From Temnothorax longispinosus (Eukaryota > Arthropoda > Insecta > Hymenoptera > Formicidae): 64,000 bases of DNA. The DNA is taken from the NCBI RefSeq assembly GCF_030848805.1, contig NC_092366.1, forward strand, positions 17,860,620 through 17,924,619, written 5' to 3'. Positions 24,801 through 32,187 of the stretch are shown piece by piece. Both the position numbers and the translations under genes were made by a program. The notes under the pieces are model-generated. The model made no database searches. It saw nothing but the letters and a program-made list of their open reading frames with translations, and was not told the origin of the DNA. Each line of letters opens with the position of its first letter. Position 1 is the stretch's first letter.

Positions 24801-24926
24801 TGAGCTGAGAGATTGTTCCACTTCGAAATAGTCATCGTATCTGTATTCCCGCTCGGTATCGACCTCCTGATACTTTTCATTTCCCGTCATTCTTTCCGCA
24901 TTTGCTTCGCGTATTTCTCCCTCCAT
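13402..24926 (-). CDS. WDR63: Axonemal dynein intermediate chain WDR63/DNAI3 (13-exon gene, whole span)
   Basis: This gene encodes a WD-repeat intermediate chain of the inner dynein arm (I1/f) of motile cilia and sperm flagella, the family of human DNAI3 and Chlamydomonas IC140. It should act in the axoneme, holding dynein heavy chains and regulating beating; in insects that mainly means sperm tails and chordotonal cilia. The thirteen coding exons, listed separately, join in phase to about 1142 residues, against about 890 in human. Recognisable family features are the DRKADDQRDGYIE block (residues ~260-280), LSWHP before the propeller, the WD-type endings VLIWSF, IAIWHIP, TVAFWDL and TVEIWDL, GIIRPTVLILGRMDG, and a charged coiled-coil-like tail after residue 880. 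The extra length lies mainly at the N-terminus and in exon 12. I took the ATG at 24926 because of its ATC-ATG-G context, but the frame stays open upstream. The gene identity is strong; single splice sites are inferred. Confidence 0.92.
13645..14085 (-). other. WDR63 intron 12
   Basis: This is AT-rich sequence holding the read-through stop at 14035 and the AATAAA at 13995-14000. Nothing else is apparent. Confidence 0.6.
13995..14000 (-). terminator. Candidate polyadenylation signal for a short WDR63 isoform
   Basis: AATAAA is read on the minus strand, 35 bases beyond the TAG that ends the read-through of exon 12. Its spacing from the stop fits a very short 3' untranslated region. It would give a protein ending 16 residues after exon 12, without the exon 13 sequence. 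Confidence 0.4.
14086..14439 (-). CDS. WDR63: WDR63 exon 12 (basic coiled-coil-like tail)
   Basis: This exon encodes 118 residues. RRKPWQFLEEAKERW is followed by a long arginine, lysine and glutamate-rich helix. Human DNAI3 has no counterpart of this length, so this is one source of the larger protein. The acceptor is GCTATTCACAG|CGT and the donor AAAGAA|GTACGT, both phase 0. If the donor is not used, the frame reads on for 16 codons to a TAG at 14035-14037, and AATAAA lies at 13995-14000, so this may also serve as a terminal exon. Confidence 0.78.
14674..14850 (-). CDS. WDR63: WDR63 exon 11 (charged tail)
   Basis: This exon encodes 59 residues. ISEFQAWQEMWRETNLEDIE is followed by alternating lysine and glutamate typical of a coiled coil, then a short threonine/arginine-rich end. 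The acceptor is ATATGACCAG|ATA, with few pyrimidines. The donor GCG|GTACGA was chosen because it keeps phase 0 for exon 12; an upstream GCAG|GTCGCG would not. Confidence 0.76.
14851..15321 (-). other. WDR63 intron 10
   Basis: This is AT-rich with an open minus-strand frame of about 109 codons (14914-15243). That frame has no family similarity and lies between two exons that already join in phase. Confidence 0.7.
15322..15622 (-). CDS. WDR63: WDR63 exon 10 (last WD repeat)
   Basis: This exon encodes about 100 residues. CSWGIIRPTVLILGRMDG and TVEIWDLIVKSHEPS match the family's 'GHWSLTRPGVFYIGREDGYIDIWDLLEKTHEP' closely. QCIGFCDFNGSLRTFTAPRV forms the next strand, followed by EWMKKFIDRQVQR, the start of the helical tail. 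The acceptor is TTAAACACAG|A and the donor CAAAGG|GTGAGA (phase 0). Confidence 0.9.
15623..16572 (-). other. WDR63 intron 9
   Basis: It contains the 43-base TC tract and a CpG-rich stretch at about 15900-16560 with chance open frames on both strands. I see no exon. Confidence 0.7.
15811..15853. repeat. (TC)n microsatellite in WDR63 intron 9
   Basis: This is a 43-base perfect TC run, the longest dinucleotide tract in the window. It is read as GA on the transcribed strand and sits 190 bases upstream of the exon 10 acceptor in the gene's direction. Confidence 0.95.
16573..16801 (-). CDS. WDR63: WDR63 exon 9 (WD repeat)
   Basis: This exon encodes about 76 residues. GDFGCITWTGYEF continues the strand begun in exon 8, and the sequence then runs RLHDGPVTHSVRSNYYHQ and VVVTIGGKIFAVWRDDFGEP. 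The corresponding family string is 'HDGTVHTIQRSPFYNDIILTVGGWNVAIWKEG'. The acceptor is CGGCAACAG|GT (phase 1) and the donor GTCGG|GTGAGT (phase 2). Confidence 0.88.
17024..17355 (-). CDS. WDR63: WDR63 exon 8
   Basis: This exon encodes about 110 residues. It begins with a basic linker (SQPSEKDIRQVRRRKKIR), continues with PFKILDRIFKPDYILV, and ends with MEPKMLVGTVEG, matching the family's 'KFFVGTEEGE' strand. The donor GAAG|GTAAGA leaves phase 1. The acceptor I chose, CGAAAG|A, has a weak last triplet but follows a CTGAC branch-point-like motif. It is the only one that accepts phase 2 from exon 7 without a stop; an AG closer to the Met fails on phase. Confidence 0.78.
17356..18967 (-). other. 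WDR63 intron 7
   Basis: The middle (17890-18300) is CpG-rich with long open frames on both strands, including 135 codons on the plus strand, rich in arginine. None resembles a known protein. The remainder is AT-rich. Confidence 0.7.
18968..19299 (-). CDS. WDR63: WDR63 exon 7 (WD repeats)
   Basis: This exon encodes about 110 residues. It opens with IAIWHIPGKIEQVE, which completes the GGCTNGQ strand from exon 6, and ends with YQFVTASQDGTVAFWDL, a textbook WD-repeat strand. Between them, ITQIVWVPSHHKVDKNG corresponds to the family's 'VITDIHWLSDTFEINRMG'. The acceptor is CCCGTAG|ATC (phase 0) and the donor CTTAA|GTAAGC (phase 2). Confidence 0.9.
19300..20998 (-). other. WDR63 intron 6
   Basis: This is the longest intron of the gene, AT-rich at 19480-20290 and CpG-rich at 20300-20800. 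I see no repeat array or exon in it. Confidence 0.7.
20999..21157 (-). CDS. WDR63: WDR63 exon 6 (WD repeat)
   Basis: This exon encodes 53 residues with the strand NNRVLIWSFTDCLSPKLILE, then VTSVSVCPLDSSIIIGGCTNGQ, which is the family's 'FKFCPSDPNIIAGGCINGQ'. The acceptor TTATAAATAG|GTA keeps phase 0 and adds VFLACEG. A second AG nine bases downstream would put the exon out of frame with exon 5. The donor is GGCCAG|GTGACA, phase 0. Confidence 0.83.
21356..21604 (-). CDS. WDR63: WDR63 exon 5 (lead into the WD propeller)
   Basis: This exon encodes 83 residues. ILMNSTWDIYTNDYANL parallels the family's 'NEIMxTFxDDYKSL', and KEHQSYYDGKLIADKVIND followed by LSWHPFWTG parallels 'KEYQSFTDLHYSKEKMITCISWHP', the entry to the first WD repeat. 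The acceptor is CTTGTCACAG|ATT and the donor GACGAG|GTTTGG, both phase 0. The loop after LSWHP is shorter than in human. Confidence 0.86.
21797..22120 (-). CDS. WDR63: WDR63 exon 4 (DRKADDQRDGYIE block)
   Basis: This exon encodes 108 residues beginning VTSTADLLNVPINLTDRK. The block lines up with the family pattern where a 'GAPIKFSD...DAYIEC' segment follows the first conserved region. The acceptor is TTACAATCAG|GTT and the donor GATCAG|GTAATG, both phase 0. The open frame extends about 80 bases further upstream, where a weaker acceptor at 22201 (GCGAG|AGG) would also keep phase; family alignment favours 22120. The end of the exon (SLKDFLERYTGKMCDQ) is the segment that leads into the propeller. 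Confidence 0.8.
22780..22797. repeat. (CT)9 microsatellite in WDR63 intron 3
   Basis: This is a short perfect CT run within an otherwise AT-rich intron. Confidence 0.85.
22915..23019. repeat. Three diverged copies of a 21-base motif in WDR63 intron 3
   Basis: The copies share ACTATGAYTNTTTAAYG and lie at about 22915-22935, 22974-22996 and 23001-23019. The last copy ends five bases from the exon 3 donor. The spacing is uneven, so this is not a regular tandem array. Confidence 0.6.
23025..23456 (-). CDS. WDR63: WDR63 exon 3 (conserved pre-WD region)
   Basis: This exon encodes 144 residues, from GIPGIARLDLSPLTQKIVGC onward. This is the first part clearly related to the family: the TQKIVGC...ENVTAEYPW block, SDFLPVKDEIHAFPDEKV, and FYIVLTEEGRDAIV match the order of human TQEIFNC, SDFHPVKKIVQEYPG and FYLIATEEGKENYL. 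The acceptor is AATCTTAG|GGA and the donor ATTGAG|GTTTGC. Both are phase 0. Confidence 0.87.
23457..23781 (-). other. WDR63 intron 2
   Basis: This is AT-rich; I see nothing in it beyond the splice signals. Confidence 0.65.
23782..23900 (-). CDS. WDR63: WDR63 exon 2
   Basis: This exon encodes about 40 residues, with TQDWEKEAKKKIRIEMDD followed by an arginine-rich run and a serine/tyrosine-rich end. The acceptor TTCTGTCAG|CT is preceded by pyrimidines and the donor is CCGTCA|GTAAGC. It enters in phase 1 and leaves in phase 0. Only this frame is open across the exon; the other two hit stops. The human N-terminus is shorter and I cannot align this part, so the exon may be lineage-specific. Confidence 0.6.
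23901..24748 (-). other. WDR63 intron 1
   Basis: This is mostly AT-rich with no repeat or exon that I can support. Confidence 0.6.
24749..24926 (-). CDS. WDR63: WDR63 exon 1 (N-terminus)
   Basis: This exon encodes residues 1-59, beginning MEGEIREANAERMTGNE, followed by an acidic, glutamate-rich stretch typical of poorly conserved axonemal N-termini. The donor is CCGT|GTAGGT and leaves phase 1, which is what exon 2 requires. A neighbouring donor (TGTAG|GTTATA) would leave phase 2 and run into a stop in exon 2, so I rejected it. The open frame continues upstream through an ACGT-rich repeat, which I regard as 5' untranslated. There is no family similarity to confirm this exon; the support is position, phase and start context. 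Confidence 0.6.
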
Positions 24927-24955
24927 GATGTAAACTGCCCGCTCGATTATTTTAC

Positions 24956-24967
24956 GTTTCCAGGGAC
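24956..24967 (-). promoter_or_regulatory. RFX X-box-like motif upstream of WDR63
   Basis: GTTTCCAGGGAC fits the two half-sites RYYNYY and RRNRAC of the X-box bound by RFX factors, which drive ciliary genes. The halves abut with no spacer, whereas the usual spacer is one to three bases. It sits about 30 bases before the chosen start codon. Chance occurrence of such a loose motif is not unlikely. Confidence 0.25.
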
Positions 24968-25025
24968 TCCGTTGTCTCCGTTGATGCGATCGACATGCAA
25001 AGATAAAACTACGTGCGTTCGCGGA

Positions 25026-25052
25026 TACGTACGTACATACGTACAACGTACA
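25026..25052. repeat. ACGT-rich repeat upstream of WDR63 start
   Basis: Imperfect repeats of TACG/ACGT keep a minus-strand frame open ahead of the WDR63 start codon. This is why I do not extend the coding region through it. Confidence 0.7.
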
Positions 25053-25325
25053 CGTAATACGCGTATGAATCGATACGACGCCAACGTGCGGTGAATGTTA
25101 ACCCGAATGCGATACGAGATGAAAGACAGAAGAAATCTTCACGTCCGATCGGCGAAACGAGCGAATTGGCTCGATTCGTCGATTGTTACGTCGCGTCGCG
25201 TCGGTGTAACAAGTTTTTAATCCGAACTATATAATTGGCTGACGACGCACGTCGAGGCTTAACGAAATTTCAGTCGGGTACATTTGCAGTCTGATTGAAC
25301 ATTGAAATTTCGATTCTCATCGTCT

Positions 25326-25358
25326 GGGGGGCCCCCACGTCCATCGCGTAGCGCGATG
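25326..25358. repeat. Paired GC-rich palindromes upstream of WDR63
   Basis: A GGGGGGCCCCC palindrome at 25326-25335 is followed six bases later by a hairpin with perfect 7-base arms, CATCGCG-TAG-CGCGATG, at 25342-25358. The pair lies about 400 bases upstream of the chosen start codon in otherwise CpG-rich sequence. A promoter role is only a guess. Confidence 0.5.
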
Positions 25359-28348
25359 TGGCTAGATGTTTCGGAATATCAATTTTTTCCCTCGAAATTT
25401 TTACGTGCGAACGCAAGCGATGAGGGCGATTTAATTGTTTTTATATCAGGCGAATGAAACGGGTCGCCCGTGCACTTAACCCATTTCGCAAACTCGATAT
25501 ACCACAGGTATATTGTCAACGTTAACGGAACGTTTTGTAACCCAATGAGCAATTTAATTGCTCAGCGACCAACTCGTCGTTTAAATGCGATACACCGTCA
25601 AATTGATAATATAAATTAAACAATAGGTTTATTGTAACAAATAATGGTATTAGGAAAAGAAGGTATAATTCGTAATTATATTATTATGCGAATTAGTATT
25701 CTTCACTGCGAATATTTGTTATGTATTTTTCAAATGCGGTATATATATTTGTTTAAATATAAACAACTGCAAAGAAATAAAACTTTCTTTATTTGAATAA
25801 AAGATAACGCAATTGCAGCGTTGGAACTGGTTCGCATAGTATCTTTCGTAATTAAAAGGTTTCCATCGGCCTCGATTGTTGAAATGCAATTACGCCTGGA
25901 ACAAAATATTATTCGTTTGCCGAGGCAAACTTTTATTTGGCAAATATAATAAATTATTACAGTATAATATTAAATGCTATCTGATACCGATAATACAGTG
26001 TACAATGAATTTGGCAATATCTTTATAACCAAAAACAATATAATTGGTATTAATTTATAATTCGTGCATGTAATTTGTTTTACCGGGAAAGCTTTGTTCC
26101 CTCGATTTTATCGATAATGCTGGTCTTATGTTTAAAATATATGTTGTTTATGCATTTAGTAAAATACATGCAAAAAGAAATATAGAATATATTATAGGTG
26201 TGTATCGTGAAAATGTTAAAGTGACTTTAAATTCTCTATTTTTAACCAAATTATAAAACTTATCGCCCGCGGTATACGACAGCGAGATAAACGATTTTTA
26301 TACACCCTCATACATACTTTGCACACATCTTAATCCCCTGCCACATTATGATGTTATGATTGCACGAGAGTTGGTCGTTCTCTACGTTAAATACGAGGCA
26401 AATATTTATCCAAGATTATGGCGACGTAGATGACAACTTCATTCTGCACGCAATGCCGGATATTCTCGTGGTACTATACATGTGTATTTATGCATGTATA
26501 CATATTTCGAATAGACAGTATGCGTTTGCGCTCTAATTGTCAGCGGAATTTATGACTTTCGCGAATGCGCGCGGAGCCGGTTCCAAACAATGCGTTCACT
26601 TGTCAAATATTCGACAAATTCAAATGCGCTGCATTTACGTGTAATGGATTTAACATTGTATTGTCACGCACAATTAGAACATTGTTACGCCAACATGCGT
26701 TATCGTGTCCGCGCATGATGTGATGCTTGTCTCAACTTAGCGAATATTTATTGAGTTTGGGAACGAATAAATAAAAAAAAGGGAGAAAAGAAATGAAAAT
26801 GAAGAAAAACTATAACTCTGAATCATTAGAGGCGGGTCAAAGTAAAACTGTATTGAATGATAAGTGTAATGTAAATATGCACTAACAAAATCTATCTTGA
26901 GTTTAAAACATTGTTCGATGCGCACTCGGATACTTCGTGCATTTCTCGGTGCATATTCATTACATCATTCTACTTTCGAGTTTGAAGTATTCATAACGTG
27001 CGGCTATTAGAAGTAATAAATATCATTTTTACAACTTATTTTTTCGATTTCTTTTGGCGCGCCGTGCCAGGCACTTCCCTGAAAAATGTATCTTGTACAT
27101 ACCTGGCGCATGTCGGTGAATCGTAAAAAAAAAGAAGTGCCATCAGTCATGCCTTTTTAAAAGAGAGTTTTACGTAGAACGATATTGCGTAACTTGCGGC
27201 TTACAATTTCGCGACTTTTTATTTGAGAGTTTCTTTATATTGTCTTTACTTATGCGCCGTAAAAACGCATGTATTACACCGTAAGACGGATCAGTTTCGT
27301 GATGAAAATGGAAACTTTGTCTGTTGATGGCTTTATTATTTATCGCGTCGTCGCGTGTCAAAGCAATGCGGATATATCTATATCGATTGAGATGTGTCTG
27401 ATATAGACAAAATTTTTAATTAAATTATTACTATTTTCGTGGGCATACACGACGACCGCATGTTTTGTATGCGCGCTTCGACGATCGTTATTTTCAGCGT
27501 TTGGACGGCGGGCCCGGTAATCGGCGATTCGCACGCCCGTTGGAAAAATAGATTCCGGCGTTTAGACAATTTGGCTTCGCGGCCGGGCCGTACGGCGATT
27601 AATCAATTGCAAATATATACCACACATAGATTGGAAATACACGCTGCCTATTTCCTGTTTAATCGAATCAAATTGAGATGGTATTTTCCCTGTGTCCGGT
27701 CGCCCCATTTATCGCGCCGAAATGTCGAGTGGTGCTTTCCTCTTCGCCCAATGTAGAATTGTAGAACGTAAACGATCCGAAAATGCGCTCACTGACGATT
27801 GATCGGTCAAAGGGAAAACCGTAGAAAGTCCTCGCCATTTTCGAGAGCAAGAAATGCAGAAAAAATAGCGCGGGAGAAATAAAATCTTCAAGACTCATTA
27901 TCCTCATACATACTATACACATACTCCCTTTTTACGCGATTTTTTTATAAAGCTTTTTTAAATAACGCGGGTTTTTAAAAAATTGTTCTAATTTCCTATG
28001 TATATGTAACATAGACATTAATTTTAATTCCTAATGATAAATTAATTTCCATAAATAATGCGATTTATTCTCACGCGGGACGTATCTACCGTATAAAAAG
28101 AGAGTTGAGTGTATTAATATTTTTGTAAAATCTGATTGTGATAGTTTTTCTCTCGTAAAAGTTTAAAAGTAGTATACCTTGCCACTTTTAAATTATATCA
28201 CGGATATTTCCTGTTTTATGTAAATATTTCCCGTGCACACACGTGCAAAGCTCTTCTACCTTGATTCTCGTCATATCTCTCCGCCGTTAATTTATCACTC
28301 TAACGCCACAAGAAGCTGAAGATAATTTATTTATAACGAAGTGGTGTA

Positions 28349-28374
28349 AGAGAGAGAGAGAGAGAGAGAGAGAG
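28349..28374. repeat. (GA)13 microsatellite
   Basis: This is a perfect GA run followed by a longer purine-rich stretch up to about 28410. Confidence 0.9.
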
Positions 28375-30572
28375 GAAAGAGAAAAAAAGAGGGGTGAAAG
28401 GAGAAAGGAGTAACCGCGTTTAAGTGGCACTTTCTTTCGCGGAGATGCAAAGGATGTTCCATTGCGAACGGATGTTAAAATATCCGGAGTCCTACAAGAG
28501 CGCGCAGCATTTACTGCCGCGTTTATTTCGAAAATTTAGAATAGAGCGCTTTTTTTAAGTCCCGCCGGACGGAACTTTTACGCTGCTTTTGTAGTAGTCC
28601 GGCGAACGCTTTATCGTTCTAGCTTTCATTCGGCGCACTCGTCCGCCTGCGCAAATTTGGTGTGCTCCCTGTGGATATAGAGAATCGCTGGGACAAACGC
28701 GCGGCGCGTTGAAAATATTGGGTTGTTTTTAACGCCACCGTTCATCCCGGTGACATGAATTTTTACGACGATCTGACAGCCGTGAGATTTTCATATGAAA
28801 GCGTCTCTCGTCGAGCCCACTAGAAAATTATTTGAGAAATGGAATTTATGTTCCTGGCCTGAATTTTCGGAAAAGGCAGTGGCGGCAAACGGTATAAACG
28901 TTTCGATAAAAATATATACTGATTCTGCTTGGCTGTGAGACATTTGATGAGCTAATATTTCAGAAAGAAATTCTATTTTTCTAAATTCTAAATTATAAAT
29001 AAAAAATGTATGTAACAGGTAAATTTCGAAGGGACAAGCAAGTAAAATAACTTTATTTTTTTGTAATCACATAATATTATTTTTATCGTATAATAATTAT
29101 TATACGCTTGCACATATGTGTATATACAAAAAGTTATTTAAATCACAGACATTCAAGGCTCTAATTATTCAATTTCTGATTGCGTGCTATCCACGTATCT
29201 ATTTCGACAGTACTGCATGTCGTACAAGCCTTTGCTTCGTTTATTTCGCTCGCGGTAAAGGTTTTTCGAAATTGAATCGTCCCTATTTCGTTGCGAAAAC
29301 AGACAAATCGCGGCGTCGTCGCTCGTGCTTCTGAAATTTTTATCCGAAGCGTTTCGAATGTCTGACGCGAAGCGACAAGCCCGAAATATAGTGCAGCAAC
29401 CGATATACACCGAACAGACGACTGATTTAATTTTGTTCTGCCACTCGCCATCGCGCGCGCCGACATTTAGCGAATCGCGCTCTATTTTTATCTTTATTAT
29501 TATGAATAATGTCGAAGCATGGTTACATGTAAAGGGTACAGCATACTACGTCGCAGTTCGCATCTTTTTATCTATAACGACGTTGACTGAAGACAATTTC
29601 GTATTTCGGAGAGATTTTACTGCGAAATGTCAAAAACGATACTTGAAACGCAACAATTTTTCTATTTTTATTTTATATCAAATTAGTCGGCAAAACTTAA
29701 AAAAAAACTACAGAGATTATATATTAACGATAAATTTGAAAATACAAACAGCCAAAAATACTTAGTCTGCCTTCAAAACGTCTTTATGTACAAATAAATA
29801 TAGACTGACTATCTCGAAATAAAGGGATTAATTATCTCGAACTACTCTAATAGAGATATCTACTAATTCTCTGATATGTCGATAGTAAAGTATTATAAAT
29901 AGAAGTATGTAAAGAATCCTCGTGTCGGAAAGTGAAGGAATCTGAATTTGAGATGCCAGAATATTTTTTGCAATAAATTTATCACCAATAATAGAGAATT
30001 TCAAGTAAAATTTAACATCAAATTATCACATTGGCTATTAATACCAATTTAATTATGTGAGAAGTATTATTTTAGCAGAGAGGGTTGTTATTATAAGATT
30101 GAGTAATAATGGGTTTTATATATATCTAGAAATAATGTGTTTACAATTCACTGACGTACAGAACAAATTAATATTAGTGGCAATCGATTAAAAATCGACC
30201 TAAATTATCTATTTATTTTGTATTATGTACACATATTGGTCATTATCTACTTCTACTTCTTATATGAAGAATTTCGAAAAACTTATACGACAACGGTCGA
30301 AGAGCGCTTTGAAAAACTTGCTGCATGCGAGCCGCGTGGCCGAAATAAGACCAGCGTGCATTTTACGGAGGAAGATGCGAGCGATATAATCCTGAAAGTC
30401 TCGGATGCAACGACGGCGATACGATGCAAAAGTAGCGCGACATGGTGTAGCGTGGGCGCAAGGTTGGATGGGGGGGTTAGATAGGACGGAATCGCATCGT
30501 CGGCTCGTAAAATCTCATGAGGTCGCTGTCTCGGTATCGGAAGATGTCTCATGGGCAAGGTAGAGAGGCGGG

Positions 30573-30647
30573 ATGGAGGAAGTAGACGACGCAGCGAGGA
30601 CGAGGGAGGGATGGAATGTCGCGGAATGTATATTCGATCTGAGTGAG
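30573..30647 (+). other. Candidate first coding exon, gene unknown
   Basis: An ATG in good context (CGGGATGG) opens 25 codons, MEEVDDAARTREGWNVAEC then IFDLSE, ending exactly at a consensus donor GAG|GTAAGT in phase 0. The surroundings are CpG-rich and a CTG repeat lies 50 bases downstream. I see no matching second exon, so this could equally be a chance open frame or a noncoding first exon. Confidence 0.22.
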
Positions 30648-30695
30648 GTAAGTCTGATCGAATGGGCAGGATGGCGGTCCATCACAATTTCACGA

Positions 30696-30720
30696 GCTGT
30701 TGCTGCTGCTGCTGCTGCAG
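30696..30720. repeat. (CTG)n trinucleotide repeat
   Basis: About eight GCT/CTG units are present with one interruption. It lies 50 bases past the donor of the candidate exon at 30573-30647, so it would be intronic if that exon is real. Confidence 0.85.
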
Positions 30721-31093
30721 TGAGCGAGCAACGGGTATTCTGCCGCATCTGTCGTTCGCTCGCGGTAGCGATTTCCACGCGAGTTCCCGGGGCTGAGCGG
30801 ATATTTTAAGGAAAAAGTTCGCCGACATGCCGACACGCCATATCCCGCGTTTTCCTGCTGCAGAAAATCTCTTTTAGCCTCGCAGAAGAAGTCGTCGTCA
30901 TTTTTTGAAATCTAATCCTGTATTTCATCCGTTCGTCTCTGCTGAACTCGCACGTAAAAATCGCGCAGATGAAGATGAGAAAAAGTTGTAATCGCTCCTA
31001 AAGTAATTTCTATTATTTAATCCGAGAGAGTTATGCTTGTTTTATAAATTGGACGCATATTACATTCGTACGTCATACGAATGGAGATAGATT

Positions 31094-31158
31094 TATGTAT
31101 ATATGTAGGGTATGTATACATATATGTATGTATGTATGCATTATGTATGTGTATATGC
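31094..31158. repeat. ATGT-rich repeat
   Basis: This is an imperfect tetranucleotide run of TATG/ATGT with TATA patches. Confidence 0.75.
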
Positions 31159-32010
31159 AGAAATGTGAAGATAAATACTGCATTGGCCATTGCTATTCTG
31201 TACTATTTGATATAAATTATTGGTGCGATTACTAACATATCTATTCTTGTAATAAATTGTAATAATAAAAATAGATTTAAAAAATTTTAAATTAATAAAG
31301 ATAATAATGAGGAATTAAATAAATTTTCAAATAAATAAAAATATAAGAATAGACTCGCATAACGATGATAAAATTTAGGACACAAGAAGTATATTTAGAC
31401 ACATGTAGGGAATTGTTTAAAAAGGAAAGAGAGAGTGTTATTACGGTGATATCGATCGTATTAACCACTTTTCTATTGAAAATTTGATACGTTTCTCTTA
31501 TTAGACTGTTGGTTGGCGTTTAATTGCGATTTGTCCTTTGTTCTACGAACGAAAAATTGCCGAGCATCCGTATAACTCTCTCCTCACAATATTCCTACGG
31601 TTGATTACGTGCGCGCACATACACAAACAGGCGGGTAGGTAGGTATCTCGTTAATGACGGGAGAAAGAGGAGGCCAATCCCTGATCATCGAGATGGAAGC
31701 CGGATCGCGTAACACGTATCTGCGACGACGCGTAAGCCCGATTTACTTATCGGTGCTGTGAGGGCCCGGTCGTAGGCAGCGGATGATGCATATCGGGTTA
31801 ACGAGAGAACGTGCAACCGGGAGAAACGTGATTAGAGCGCGGGTGGAGGCCGCGTGCACAGATGGACGACGGTTGGTTAATTTTCAATTAACCAAGGGAG
31901 AGTGAGCGCAGTCTCTCTCGCTGGGCTGGACGGGGGACCGGATTATATCCGACGACGGCGATCGGCACGTCGGATAGCCAGGTGACTGCCGACCTAGGCT
32001 GGCCGTGTAA

Positions 32011-32030
32011 TGTACACCCCCGGGTGTACA
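32011..32030. repeat. Perfect 9-base inverted repeat
   Basis: TGTACACCC and GGGTGTACA are separated by two C residues. The arms are perfect and sit within a CpG-rich stretch; they could be a dimeric factor site or a small hairpin. Confidence 0.75.
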
Positions 32031-32138
32031 CTACGCGTTGCGGGCTCCTCTTTCCGATCGCAGTTTCCCCAGGATTGATTGGACACAGCCGTGCACGCTG
32101 TACTCGATTAAATCGTCGCGCGAATACGGACTCGCGCG

Positions 32139-32187
32139 CTTCTCTCTCTCTCTCTCTCTCCCTCTCTCTGTTTGTTCTCTCTCTCTC
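32139..32187. repeat. CT-rich compound microsatellite
   Basis: Two CT runs (32139-32160 and 32176-32187) are joined by a pyrimidine-rich linker. They generate arginine/glutamate-rich open frames on the minus strand, which I leave out. Confidence 0.9.

Noticed and set aside
25185..25212. TGTTAC...GTAACA inverted repeat as an X-box
   Set aside because: The half-sites are about 16 bases apart, far beyond the spacing of one to three bases used by RFX factors.
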